DNA from: an uncultured Faecalibacterium sp.
GTDB taxonomy: Bacteria > Bacillota > Clostridia > Oscillospirales > Ruminococcaceae
DNA: 44,650 nucleotides
Direction: 5' to 3'
Assembly: GCA_934540955.1 (NCBI GenBank)
Contig: CAKTCY010000010.1
Span: forward strand, 1 to 44,650
Under the pieces are notes generated by a model. It saw nothing but the letters and a program-made list of their open reading frames with translations. It made no database searches and was not told the origin of the DNA. Each line of letters starts with the position of its first letter. Position 1 is the stretch's first letter. A program made the translations under genes and the position numbers. This document shows positions 17,767 through 25,947 of the stretch, piece by piece.

Positions 17767-18852
17767 TCACCCACCCAGCTTTTGCAGCTTTTCAGTCTGT
17801 TCCCGGGTGGCAAGGGCGTCGATCACCTCGTCCAGATTGCCGTCCATGATCTTTTCCAGATTGTGGACGGTCAGGCCAATGCGGTGGTCGGTGCAGCGGT
17901 CCTGCGGGAAGTTATAGGTGCGTATCTTCTCGCTGCGGTCGCCGGTGCCCACCTGCCCCTGACGCTGGGCGTTGATGGCATCCTGCTGCTCCTTCTGCTT
18001 TTGCGCCAGCAGGCGGCTGCGCAGGATCTCCAGCGCCTTATCCTTGTTCTGGAACTGGCTGCGCTCGTTCTGGCACTCCACCACCGTACCCGTGGGGATA
18101 TGGGTCACGCGGATGGCGCTGGAGGTCTTGTTGATGTGCTGACCGCCCGCACCGGAGGAGCGGAAGGTATCGATGCGCAGGTTCTTCATGTCCAGCGCAA
18201 GGTCCACCTCCTCTGCCTGCGGCATTACCGCCACGGTGGCTGTGGAGGTGTGGATGCGGCCTTGGGTCTCGGTCTCCGGCACCCGCTGCACCCGGTGCAC
18301 CCCGCTCTCGTACTTGAGGCGGTTATACGCGCCTGCGCCGTCCACCGAGACGATGGCTTCCTTTACGCCGCCAAGCTCCGTCTCGTTCAGGTTGAGCACC
18401 TCCAGCGTCCAGCCGCGGTTCTGGGCGTACATGGTGTACATCCGCAGCAGACTGTGGGCAAACAGAGCGGCTTCCTCGCCGCCGGCACCGCCGCGGATCT
18501 CCATGATGACGTTTTTGCCGTCGTTCACGTCCTTGGGTAGCAGCAAAATTTTGAGATTATTTTCCAGCTTTGCCACATCTTGACTTTTTTCGCTGATTTC
18601 CTGCTGTATCATCTGCTTGAAGTCCGGGTCCAGTGAACCGGGCTCCTCCAGCAGGGCTTTGGCCTGCGCCAGATGATCCAGCGCGGTCTGCCAGTCCCGG
18701 TAAGCCTCCACCACCGGCTCGGTGTCGTGGTACTCCCGCATCAACTTGCGGAGCAGTGCCGGGTCGGCGGCGGTATCGGGCTGGTTCAGCCGCATGGAAA
18801 GCTCCTCAAAGCGGCGGCAGACCGCATCCATCCGGGAAGAAATATCTTGCAT
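17767..18852 (-). CDS. prfA: Peptide chain release factor 1
   Basis: Terminates translation at UAA and UAG. The GGQ motif that triggers peptidyl-tRNA hydrolysis is in RSSGAGGQHINKT near residue 236. The codon-recognition P-x-T tripeptide is PET near 190 in RVPETETQGRIHTST, which distinguishes RF1 from RF2. The domain 1 helices and the length of 361 residues are normal. It sits between the DUF951 gene and tsaC/sua5. Confidence 0.96.
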   Translation of the reverse strand: MQDISSRMDAVCRRFEELSMRLNQPDTAADPALLRKLMREYHDTEPVVEAYRDWQTALDHLAQAKALLEEPGSLDPDFKQMIQQEISEKSQDVAKLENNLKILLLPKDVNDGKNVIMEIRGGAGGEEAALFAHSLLRMYTMYAQNRGWTLEVLNLNETELGGVKEAIVSVDGAGAYNRLKYESGVHRVQRVPETETQGRIHTSTATVAVMPQAEEVDLALDMKNLRIDTFRSSGAGGQHINKTSSAIRVTHIPTGTVVECQNERSQFQNKDKALEILRSRLLAQKQKEQQDAINAQRQGQVGTGDRSEKIRTYNFPQDRCTDHRIGLTVHNLEKIMDGNLDEVIDALATREQTEKLQKLGG

Positions 18853-18902
18853 CCTTGCAGTTCTCCTTACAAATTCGTTCCGGTTCGGGTGCGTTGGCCG
18901 CG

Positions 18903-19094
18903 CTACTGCGCGCTGCCGGGCTTTACCACCTTTTTGATGTTCTTTTCAATTTTGGCGCGGGGCAGCATGACCTCGCGTCCGCAGCCGGTACAGCGGATCT
19001 TAAAATCCATGCCCACCCGCAGCACCTCGAAGCTGGATGCTCCGCAGGGGTGCTTTTTGCGGGTGAGGATGGTATCTCCCACAGCGATGTCCAT
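18903..19094 (-). CDS. DUF951 family small protein
   Basis: A 63-residue protein beginning MDIAVGDTILTRKKHPCG and carrying RCTGCGREVMLPR, the signature of the small Firmicutes DUF951 proteins. The single Cys of HPCG and the CxxC suggest a metal site. The ATG at 19094 has GGGAGAGG upstream; the much longer open frame on this strand is spacer. Function is unknown; its position ahead of prfA suggests a translation-linked role. Confidence 0.88.
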   Translation of the reverse strand: MDIAVGDTILTRKKHPCGASSFEVLRVGMDFKIRCTGCGREVMLPRAKIEKNIKKVVKPGSAQ

Positions 19095-19190
19095 ATTTAT
19101 CCGACCTCTCCCTTCTTGCCTGCCGCGCGACCGCCCGGCAGACCCTGTGTGTGCCGCCGCCCGCATAGCGGGTGCTGCGCATACAGATAT

Positions 19191-19219
19191 AGTATAATGC
19201 AAAGCCGCACAAAATGCAA
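19191..19219 (-). promoter_or_regulatory. Promoter of the DUF951-prfA run
   Basis: TTGCAT and TATACT on the minus strand are 17 bases apart, about 100 bases before the DUF951 start. Confidence 0.65.
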
Positions 19220-19295
19220 ATATCTGCGCACACTGCTGCATATCGTTGTAGCATCGCACAGAGACCCGAAAACCATATAGAAAGAGGAATGAAAC

Positions 19296-20231
19296 ATGAT
19301 GCAAGCTTATCGTACCGAAAACAGTTACCGCTCTGCCGCCCGCCTTTCTCCTGCCGAGCTGCGGGCTGCCATGGCCAGCGGCGAAATTTTGCAGGCCACC
19401 GCCCTTGCCTTTGACACCCGGCGGCAGCTGCGGTTTGAGCTGGGCGGCGTAAAGGCGGTGATGCCCTTTGCCCAGTGCGCAGACGGTGCCGAGGCGGGCA
19501 CCGTGCGGGATATTGCGGTGCTGACCCGGGTGGGACGTCCCACCTGCTTTGTCATTGAAGGACTGGATACGGACGAGGACGGTACGCCCTGCTACCGGCT
19601 TTCCCGCGCCGAGGCGCAGCGTCTGTGCAAGGCAGAGTATCTGGACACCCTTTCGCCCGGGGATATCCTGCCCTGCACGGTGACCCACATCGAGCCGTTC
19701 GGTGCGTTCTGTGACGTGGGCTGCGGCATCAGTGCCCTGCTGCCCATCGACTGTATGTCGGTAAGCCGCATCTCCTCCCCTGCCGACCGGGTCAGCGTGG
19801 GGCAGCAAATTTTGTGCGCCATCAAGAACCGGGACTCACAGGGGCGCTTTGTGTTGACCATCCGGGAGCTGCTGGGCACATGGGCAGAGAACGCTGCCCG
19901 GTTCACCGTGGGCGAAACGGTGGTGGGCATCGTGCGCAGCGTGGAGGAATACGGCACCTTTGTGGAAATTGCGCCAAACCTTGCGGGTCTTGCGGAAAGC
20001 TGCACCGGCCTTGCGCCCGGACAGGCGGTAAGCGTCTACATCAAAAACATTCTGCCGGAGAAGATGAAGATCAAGCTGGTCATCGTGAACCACGCCCTGA
20101 GCCAGCCACACCGGTTTGAGCTGCGGTACTTTGTCACCGAGGGGCATCTGGACCGGTGGGTGTACTCCACGCCGGAATGCCCCAAGCGCATTGAGACAGA
20201 TTTTGCCGTTGCGGCTTGCAATCCGGGCTGA
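19296..20231 (+). CDS. S1 RNA-binding domain protein
   Basis: A 311-residue protein with at least two S1/OB-fold repeats. The first, at about 130-195, shows GDILPCTVTHIEPFGAFCDV and ends with a strand near GRFVLTIREL. The second, at about 205-260, shows GETVVGIVRSVEEYGTFVEI. The N-terminal 120 residues form a related but weaker domain. This is the size of S1-like proteins in Clostridia rather than full ribosomal protein S1. It probably binds mRNA or the ribosome; the target is not shown. AGAGG precedes the ATG. Confidence 0.85.
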   Translation: MMQAYRTENSYRSAARLSPAELRAAMASGEILQATALAFDTRRQLRFELGGVKAVMPFAQCADGAEAGTVRDIAVLTRVGRPTCFVIEGLDTDEDGTPCYRLSRAEAQRLCKAEYLDTLSPGDILPCTVTHIEPFGAFCDVGCGISALLPIDCMSVSRISSPADRVSVGQQILCAIKNRDSQGRFVLTIRELLGTWAENAARFTVGETVVGIVRSVEEYGTFVEIAPNLAGLAESCTGLAPGQAVSVYIKNILPEKMKIKLVIVNHALSQPHRFELRYFVTEGHLDRWVYSTPECPKRIETDFAVAACNPG

Positions 20232-20244
20232 AAGCCTTTATACT
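20216..20244 (+). promoter_or_regulatory. Promoter of the DUF4364 gene, overlapping the end of the S1 gene
   Basis: TTGCAA at 20216-20221 and TATACT at 20239-20244 have a 17-base spacer. The leader then holds a hairpin (GTCTGC...GCAGAC, about 20261-20298) without a T run. Confidence 0.65.
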
Positions 20245-20339
20245 AATAGAAAGAGTTTTTGTCTGCCCGCTGCCCGCCCTTTTGGCAGCGGCGCAGACCT
20301 TCGATACCATGTGAAAGCGCAAGGGGGATGTAAGGAACG

Positions 20340-20891
20340 ATGAGCGCCAATGATGCTTTTACCGCCGGTGTCCGTCCCGGCGGCCTGACCAGCAGCACCG
20401 AGATCCGGCTGCTGCTGTGCTATCTGGTGAAAAACGCCGGTCCCATTACCCGGCAGGAGATCGAGAACGCCCTGATGGAGGAAGCCCTTGTCAACTATTT
20501 TGAGATCGGCTCCTGTCTGGACGATATCACAAAACAGGAACTGGTCACCCTGACCGGCGACAGCTACGCCATTACCGATAAGGGCCGCAAGGTGGCGCAG
20601 GAGCTGGCCTACGACCTGCCCCGCACCGTGCGGGAGCGGGCGGTGGCTGCTGTGCTGCGCTGCCAGACATGGGCCCGCAAGGAGGCCAAGTACAGCGCCC
20701 GCATCACCGAAAAGGCCGACGGTCACTGTACCGTGCGCTGCACCGTAAAGGGGCTGGACAGCGAGCTGTTCTGTCTGGAGCTGGGTGCGCCCGACCGGCT
20801 GAGCGCCGAGCTGGTGAAAAAACAGTTCATCCTGAAGGGCAACGAGATCTATCAGCTGCTCATCAACAAGCTGACCGAGGAAGAAAAATAA
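20340..20891 (+). CDS. DUF4364 family protein
   Basis: A 183-residue protein of the DUF4364 family found in Clostridia. The N-terminal half (about 15-95) looks like a winged helix: STEIRLLLCYLVKNAGPIT, EIGSCLDDITKQELV and a YAITDKGRKVAQEL wing resembling PadR/MarR-type regulators. The C-terminal half is a beta-rich domain. A DNA-binding role is plausible but unproven. It has its own promoter and a strong terminator. Confidence 0.85.
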   Translation: MSANDAFTAGVRPGGLTSSTEIRLLLCYLVKNAGPITRQEIENALMEEALVNYFEIGSCLDDITKQELVTLTGDSYAITDKGRKVAQELAYDLPRTVRERAVAAVLRCQTWARKEAKYSARITEKADGHCTVRCTVKGLDSELFCLELGAPDRLSAELVKKQFILKGNEIYQLLINKLTEEEK

Positions 20892-20900
20892 CGCAAAGCG

Positions 20901-20946
20901 ATTCCCGCCCGCTGTAAGCAGAACTTACGGCGGGCGGGGATTTTTT
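20901..20946 (+). terminator. Terminator between DUF4364 gene and spoIVA (convergent)
   Basis: A near-perfect 16-bp stem (CCCGCCCGC paired with GCGGGCGGG at the base) with loop CAGAA is followed by six T on the plus strand. The same hairpin may end spoIVA on the other strand, where the tail is weaker. Confidence 0.88.
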
Positions 20947-20959
20947 CAGATACACCCTA
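20943..20959 (-). repeat. Solitary end of a TA-flanked miniature element at the spoIVA stop codon
   Basis: Read on the minus strand this is TA followed by GGGTGTATCTGAAAA. It matches, apart from one base, the left end of the miniature element at 41682-41696, including the flanking TA. The TA and next G form the TAG stop of spoIVA. No matching second end was found nearby, so it may be a remnant or a chance match. Confidence 0.45.
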
Positions 20960-22450
20960 GATCAGGATACAGATCAGTCCGGTGCAGCCCTCGTTGATGA
21001 CCCGCTCCAGCGTTTCCTGCAGGCGGGTGCGGGCTTCCTGCGGGATGTGGAGCAGCTTGTTCTGCAAGCCGTCGTTCACCAGCTCGTGCAGGCTTTTGCC
21101 GAAAATGTTGGACTCCCACAGCTGCACCGGGTCGTCCGCAAAGTCGGCCAGCAGGCTCTGCACCAAGTCCTCGCTCTGCTTCTCGGTGCCCACGATGGGG
21201 CTGAGCTCGGTGTGGATGGTGGCCTTCATCATCTGGATGGAGGGTGCGCAGGCTTGCAGCCGGACACCGCAGCGCCCGTCCTGATGCACGATCTCCGGCT
21301 GCTCCAGCTGCAGCTCGTCGATGGAGGGCATCACGATGCCATAGCCGGTGGCTTCCACCTGCTCCAAAGCGCTGCGCACCTTCTCGTAGGCGCGCTTTGC
21401 CCGGGCAAGCTCCATGATGCAGGGCATCAGCCCGGCCTCGTCCCCGATGTCCAGCCCGGTCTGCTCGCTGAGCACCTGATAGAAAATTTCCGGCTTCAGC
21501 TCCACACTCACCCGCACACTGCCGGCGGCAAGGTCTGCCCCTGCCACTGCCGAGCGCTGCACCGCCTCGCATTCCAGCGCAGGAGCGTCTGTTCCGGCGG
21601 GCAGATCCTTCATGCGGGACACCCGCTCGGCCAGCTGCATGGCGGCTGCATACACCTGCGTTTGCAGCCAGTGTCCGGGCTCCAGCATGGTCACCCAGCG
21701 GGGCAGAGCAAAATCCAGCTCCTGCACCGGGAACTCGTACAGCACCCGCCGCAGGATCTCCCCCAGCATGGCGGCGTCCAGGTCCACGCAGCTTACCGGC
21801 AGCACGGTGCGGCGGTAGTCCCGCGCCATACCCTCGGCCAGCTGCCGGGTCTCCGGCGCGTCCGGGTGGGTGCTGTTGAGCAGGATGATATAGGGCTTGC
21901 CCAGCGCTTCCAGCTCCGTGATGACCCGCCTTTCCGCCTCTGCGTAGCCCGCCCGGGGGATATCGCTGACCGAGCCGTCCGTGGTGACCACCACCCCGAT
22001 GGTGGAGTGCTCGCAGATCACCTTGCGGGTACCGGTCTCTGCAGCAAGGTCAAAGGGCACCTCCTGCTCGAACCACGGGCTTTTGACCATGCGGGGCTTT
22101 GCGTCCTCCTCGTGCCCCATGGCACCCTCCACCATGTAGCCCACGCAGTCGATCAGCCGCACCCGGCACGCCCCGCCGCCCTCCAGCTGCAAGGGCACGG
22201 CGGTCTCCGGGATGAACTTGGGCTCGGTGGTCATGATGGTGCGCCCCGCCGCCGACTGCGGCAGCTCGTCCCGGGCACGCTCCCGGGCGGCGGCAGAGCC
22301 GGACATGGCGGGCAGCACCAGCTGCTCCATGAACCGCTTGATAAAGGTGGATTTGCCGCTGCGCACCGGCCCAACCACACCGATGTAGATATCCCCGCCG
22401 GTGCGTGCGCCGATCTCGCGACAGATGCTGTTCTGTTCCTGTTTCTCCAA
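20957..22450 (-). CDS. spoIVA: Stage IV sporulation protein A (spore coat morphogenetic ATPase)
   Basis: SpoIVA polymerises on the forespore surface using ATP and anchors the spore coat basement layer. The Walker A motif is GPVRSGKST at residues 27-35 within GGDIYIGVVG. Further family segments are TIMTTEPKFIP, RLIDCVGYMVEGA, TDGSVSDIPR and LLNSTHP, and the C-terminal GCTGLICILI tail needed for assembly. Length is 497 residues, as in Bacillus. Translation starts at a TTG (MEKQEQ), with GGGGAGAAGG just upstream. A promoter of sigma-E type lies 63 bases ahead. The gene is odd if the host is a Faecalibacterium, which is described as non-sporulating. Confidence 0.95.
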   Translation of the reverse strand: MEKQEQNSICREIGARTGGDIYIGVVGPVRSGKSTFIKRFMEQLVLPAMSGSAAARERARDELPQSAAGRTIMTTEPKFIPETAVPLQLEGGGACRVRLIDCVGYMVEGAMGHEEDAKPRMVKSPWFEQEVPFDLAAETGTRKVICEHSTIGVVVTTDGSVSDIPRAGYAEAERRVITELEALGKPYIILLNSTHPDAPETRQLAEGMARDYRRTVLPVSCVDLDAAMLGEILRRVLYEFPVQELDFALPRWVTMLEPGHWLQTQVYAAAMQLAERVSRMKDLPAGTDAPALECEAVQRSAVAGADLAAGSVRVSVELKPEIFYQVLSEQTGLDIGDEAGLMPCIMELARAKRAYEKVRSALEQVEATGYGIVMPSIDELQLEQPEIVHQDGRCGVRLQACAPSIQMMKATIHTELSPIVGTEKQSEDLVQSLLADFADDPVQLWESNIFGKSLHELVNDGLQNKLLHIPQEARTRLQETLERVINEGCTGLICILI

Positions 22451-22512
22451 GGTCCTTCTCCCCTTCCTGTTGCGCTGCGCACCGCGCCCGTAGGGGTGGG
22501 TGTGCTCGTTGT

Positions 22513-22541
22513 ATCGTATGAAAAGGGAGCGCTTATTATGC
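22513..22541 (-). promoter_or_regulatory. Candidate sigma-E (mother-cell) promoter of spoIVA
   Basis: On the minus strand GCATAAT (22535-22541) and CATACGAT (22513-22520) are separated by exactly 14 bases. The known sigma-E consensus is KMATATT, 14 bases, then CATACAHT, so one base in each box differs. No sigma-A promoter was seen in this spacer. Confidence 0.6.
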
Positions 22542-22547
22542 CGGGAT

Positions 22548-22728
22548 GATCTTAAATGCCCTCCGCTTTGCTCTGGGCATCTTTAGCGGAAGATCTTTTT
22601 ACAATTGCCTTTTCACGGAGGGGCATAGAGGAAAATAGTCTTTGCCGCGCCATTTTCTGCAAAGGTGCAGCCTTTGGCAGCGGCCACCCCTATAAAAAAG
22701 CCCGGAGGATCCGCAGACCCTTCGGGCT
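22548..22728. repeat. Dispersed hairpin element, copy C (partial)
   Basis: It starts with the shared box (TTAAATGCCCTCCGCTTTGC) also found at 26606, continues with an unrelated middle, and ends with a hairpin whose loop region keeps CCGCAGA. With the sigma-E-like promoter it accounts for the 296-base gap between spoIVA and the decarboxylase gene. Confidence 0.65.
22694..22728 (-). terminator. Terminator of the PLP decarboxylase gene
   Basis: AAGCCCG pairs with CGGGCTT, the apex is TGCG closed by C-G on the minus strand, and six T follow. It begins 19 bases after the gene. Confidence 0.82.
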
Positions 22729-22746
22729 TGAGTTTTTATAATGCCT

Positions 22747-24165
22747 TCAGCGCAGCACCGAGAGCTCCTCGATGCCGTAGCGCTGCATCAGGGCGATGGC
22801 CGCCGGGGTGATCTCCTCACCGCTGACCGCCACGGGGATGGCGGGCGGGCAGGACACCGTGGGCATAGCGCACACCCGTCCCAGCGCCTTGTGCACCGGG
22901 ACACGCACCTGTGCGCCCAGCACCGCCTGCCGGATGGTACACCGCTGCACCGCCTGCTGCTGCAAAGCGGCAAAATCCCCTGCCCGGCTCTCGGGGCGGG
23001 ACAGCCCGGCGGGCACAGCAGCCAGAAGCTGCTCCAGCGCCGTTTGCAGGCGTTCAAAGTCCTGCGGCGGGTTTTCCGGGGTGAACATCAGCACCACATA
23101 GCGGGGGTCGGCGTACTCGCACTCCAGCTGTGCGCGGCGCAGGGCTTCTGCCAGTGCCGTGCCAGTGCAGCCAAGGGCGGCAGCGTCCAGCGTGAGCTTC
23201 ATCGGCTCCTGCCGCGCCCCGGCGACTGCCAGCGGCACCGGACACTGCCGCGCCGCTGCGGCCTTGTTCAGGCTGCGGCGCAGACCCTCCAGTGCCGCGC
23301 AGCACTGCGCCAGCCGCCGGGGGTAGTCCCCTGCCAGCATTGCGTTGCAGGCATCCAGCGACTGCAGAATGAGGTAAGAGGGGCTGGTAGAGCCGAACAG
23401 CGCCAGCGCACCCCGCACGGCCGCTTCGTCCTGCACGGGGGCATCGTGCGCCAGATGCAGATACGCGCCGCCGGTGACCACCGGCAGGGTCTTGTGGGCA
23501 GAGTCGCAGCACATGGCCGCGCCCTGCGCGATGGGGTGGCAGTTCTGCGGCAGAAAGCGCAGATAGGCTCCGTGGGCGTTATCCACCAGCAGGGGCACGC
23601 CCTGCGCCCGGCAGACCGCCGCCAGCGCCGGGATGTCCTGCACACCGCCCAGATAATCCGGGCTGGTGACGTATACGCCAAAGGGGCTTATCCCCTGCTG
23701 CGCCAGCGCGTGCAAAGCCCCAGTCAGCGCCTCGGCTGTGACCGGACAGCTGCACAGTGCGCCCTCTGCCTGCGCAGACGGCCAGAGCCAGCGGATATCA
23801 AAATCCAGCAGCGCTGCCGCATACAGCAGCGCCTTGTGGGCGTTGCGGGCAGCCAGCAGCACCGGGCGCTTGCCGTTTTGCGGTGCGCCCTGCAAGGCCA
23901 GAAGCAGCATGGCGCGGATGCACTGGGACGAGCCCTCGGTGCTGTAATAGCTGTGCGCCGTACCAAACAGCCGGGTGGCGTTGGCTTCACTTTCGGCAAT
24001 GATGCCCTCCGGCGCGTAAAGCTCGTCTGCGCCGCGAATCTCGGTGATATCCAGCGGCTCAAAGCCCAGCAGGCTCTGTCCCTTGTGGCCGGGCATATGC
24101 AGCCGGGCGGTGCCGGACTGTGCATAGCTGCGCACAAAATCCACGATGGGGGTGGTCATGCTCAT
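22747..24165 (-). CDS. Orn/Lys/Arg decarboxylase-type PLP enzyme
   Basis: A fold-type I PLP enzyme of 472 residues related to the major domain of Orn/Lys/Arg decarboxylases (YaaO/SpeA-like group in Firmicutes). Seen are HMPGHKGQ near 24, STEGSSQ near 78, the PLP aspartate in LLVDNAHGAY, and the PLP-binding Lys in CDSAHKTLPV near 226. A shorter C-terminal domain follows, with a CPPAIPVAVSGE motif. The amino acid used cannot be stated. Its ATG overlaps the stop of the SCIFF maturase gene by four bases (ATGA), so both are translated from one message. Confidence 0.88.
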   Translation of the reverse strand: MSMTTPIVDFVRSYAQSGTARLHMPGHKGQSLLGFEPLDITEIRGADELYAPEGIIAESEANATRLFGTAHSYYSTEGSSQCIRAMLLLALQGAPQNGKRPVLLAARNAHKALLYAAALLDFDIRWLWPSAQAEGALCSCPVTAEALTGALHALAQQGISPFGVYVTSPDYLGGVQDIPALAAVCRAQGVPLLVDNAHGAYLRFLPQNCHPIAQGAAMCCDSAHKTLPVVTGGAYLHLAHDAPVQDEAAVRGALALFGSTSPSYLILQSLDACNAMLAGDYPRRLAQCCAALEGLRRSLNKAAAARQCPVPLAVAGARQEPMKLTLDAAALGCTGTALAEALRRAQLECEYADPRYVVLMFTPENPPQDFERLQTALEQLLAAVPAGLSRPESRAGDFAALQQQAVQRCTIRQAVLGAQVRVPVHKALGRVCAMPTVSCPPAIPVAVSGEEITPAAIALMQRYGIEELSVLR

Positions 24166-25613
24166 TCGCAGGCTTCGCCGTCGGCGCAGGCGTTGCAGGT
24201 AGAGCCCAGCTCAATGGGCACCTCGATGCCCTTGGCAGCCAGTTCCTGATTCTCGGCCACCTTGATCATGATGGCACACTCCATGCGCTTTTTGAACAGC
24301 TCGCAGCCGTACTCGTACACGCCGGTAATGCTGCCGGTGGCATGGTAGGAGTTTGCAGCGCAGCCGCCGGAGCAATACAGCTTTGCCCAGCAGTCCTGAC
24401 ACTCCTTGCGGGCGTAGGCGTTGCAGTGCTTGAACTCATCCCGCACGGCGGTGTTGGTAACGCCCTTCCAGATATCGCCCAGCAGGTACTTGGGGTCGCC
24501 CACGAACTGGTGGCAGGGGTACAGGTCGCCCCAGGGGGTAACCGCCATGTACTCGGTGCCGGAGCCGCAGCCGGAGATGCGCTTATAGATGCAGGGGCCG
24601 CCGGTCAGGTCGATCATGTAGTGGTAGAAGGTAAAGCCTCTGCCCTCGCGGTCGCGCTTGATCATCTCCTTGGCAAGGATCTCGTACTGCTCCTTCAGGA
24701 TGGGCAGGTCGGCCTCGGTCAGGGCGCTGGGGTCGCTGGGGTCGCAGACCACCGGCTCCATGCTCAGCTCGGTAAAGCCGAGGTCTGCCATGTGGAAGAT
24801 ATCGTTGGTGAAGTCGGTGTTAAAGTGGGTATAGGTGCCGCGCATATAGTAGTTCTTGTCGCCGCGCTTTTTCACGAATTCCTGGAACTTGGGCACGATG
24901 CGGTCGTAGCTGCCGTTGCCTGCGCAGTCCACGCGGAAGCGGTCGTTGACCTCCTTGCGGCCGTCCAGACTCAGCACCACGTTGTGGCACTCCTTGTTGC
25001 AGAAATCGATGACGTCATCATCGATCAGCACGCCGTTGGTGGTCATGGTAAAGCGGAAGTTCTTGTTATGGATCTTTTCCTGCTCGCGGCAGTAGGCCAC
25101 CAGCTTTTTGACCATATCAAAGTTCATCAGCGGCTCGCCGCCAAAGAAGTCCACCTCCAGATTACGGCGGGTGCCGCTGTTCTCGATGAGGAAGTCCATG
25201 GCGCGCTTGCCCACTTCAAAGCTCATCAGGGCGCGGTCGCCGTGGTAGCGCCCCTGCGAGGCAAAGCAGTAAGAGCAGCTCAGGTTGCAGCTATGGGCAA
25301 CGTGCAAGCACAGGGCCTTTACCACAGTGTTGCGGTTCTTGAAGTCGAAAGCCATGTCCTTATAGACATCCGGACTCCACAGCTTGCCGTTTTCCTTTAA
25401 GCTGGTCACATCGTCGATGCACTGGCGCAGGTCCTCCTCGGTCACGTCCGGGCGGCTGCCGTACTTTGCCAGCATGGCGGCAACGATCTCGTCTGCGGTA
25501 TGCTCCGGGTACATGGCGATGACATCGTAGGCCACCTCGTCCACAACGTGCACCGAGCCGCTGCAGGTGTCCAGCACGATGTTATAACCGTTCAATTGAT
25601 ACTGATGTACCAT
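24162..25613 (-). CDS. scfB: SCIFF radical SAM maturase
   Basis: Radical SAM enzyme that forms Cys-to-Thr thioether links in the SCIFF peptide. The N-terminal 90 residues form a peptide-binding RRE-like domain. The radical SAM Cys triad is CNLSCSYC near residues 108-115, and FFGGEPLMN follows. The C-terminal SPASM region contains CGSGTEYMAV, YPCHQFVG, CQDCWAKLYCSGGC and further Cys for two auxiliary iron-sulfur clusters. The ATG at 25613 is used because GGAG stands seven bases upstream; an ATG four codons earlier is possible. Its substrate gene lies directly upstream, with a terminator between them. Confidence 0.95.
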   Translation of the reverse strand: MVHQYQLNGYNIVLDTCSGSVHVVDEVAYDVIAMYPEHTADEIVAAMLAKYGSRPDVTEEDLRQCIDDVTSLKENGKLWSPDVYKDMAFDFKNRNTVVKALCLHVAHSCNLSCSYCFASQGRYHGDRALMSFEVGKRAMDFLIENSGTRRNLEVDFFGGEPLMNFDMVKKLVAYCREQEKIHNKNFRFTMTTNGVLIDDDVIDFCNKECHNVVLSLDGRKEVNDRFRVDCAGNGSYDRIVPKFQEFVKKRGDKNYYMRGTYTHFNTDFTNDIFHMADLGFTELSMEPVVCDPSDPSALTEADLPILKEQYEILAKEMIKRDREGRGFTFYHYMIDLTGGPCIYKRISGCGSGTEYMAVTPWGDLYPCHQFVGDPKYLLGDIWKGVTNTAVRDEFKHCNAYARKECQDCWAKLYCSGGCAANSYHATGSITGVYEYGCELFKKRMECAIMIKVAENQELAAKGIEVPIELGSTCNACADGEACE

Positions 25614-25636
25614 TTTACACTCCATTCCAGATTACA

Positions 25637-25666
25637 CAAAAAAATGCCGCCCGGCAAAGGCGGCAT
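25637..25666 (-). terminator. Intrinsic terminator between scfA and scfB
   Basis: ATGCCGCC pairs with GGCGGCAT around a seven-base loop and is followed by seven T on the minus strand. It lies 14 bases after the SCIFF stop and about 24 bases before the scfB start. Partial read-through would give more peptide message than enzyme message. Confidence 0.85.
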
Positions 25667-25680
25667 AAGGTTTGCAAAAA

Positions 25681-25827
25681 TTACTTGTTGCTGTTCTCGC
25701 ACTGCTGGTTAGCCACGCCGCAGGAGGTCTTGCAGGCGGACTGGCAGGAAGTCTGGCACTCGCCGCAGCCACCGGTCTTAACGCTCTTGGTCAGGTCACG
25801 AGTAGCAATAGTCTTGATACGCTCCAT
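25681..25827 (-). CDS. scfA: SCIFF peptide precursor (six cysteines in forty-five residues)
   Basis: A 48-residue ribosomal peptide starting MERIKTIATRDL, with a leader-type N-terminal half and a cysteine-rich C-terminal half. Six Cys occur after KSVKTGG (GGCGECQTSCQSACKTSC and one more near the end). This matches the SCIFF family found across Clostridia, whose product is modified by the neighbouring radical SAM enzyme. Its biological role is unknown. The start has AGAGAGG upstream; the longer open frame extends into the leader and is not used. Confidence 0.94.
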   Translation of the reverse strand: MERIKTIATRDLTKSVKTGGCGECQTSCQSACKTSCGVANQQCENSNK

Positions 25828-25898
25828 GATAGAAACCTCTCTAACTCTCAAAAATTTATCGCGCCGGACATAGTTCCGGTACGCTTTTATCTTGTAAT

Positions 25899-25927
25899 AG
25901 GATATCACGCAGCGCGGCTTTTGTCAA
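25899..25927 (-). promoter_or_regulatory. Promoter of the SCIFF operon
   Basis: TTGACA and TATCCT on the minus strand are 17 bases apart, about 70 bases before the scfA start. The leader contains a small CCGG/CCGG hairpin. Confidence 0.72.
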
Positions 25928-25947
25928 GATTTTTTCGCTAAGCGTTT

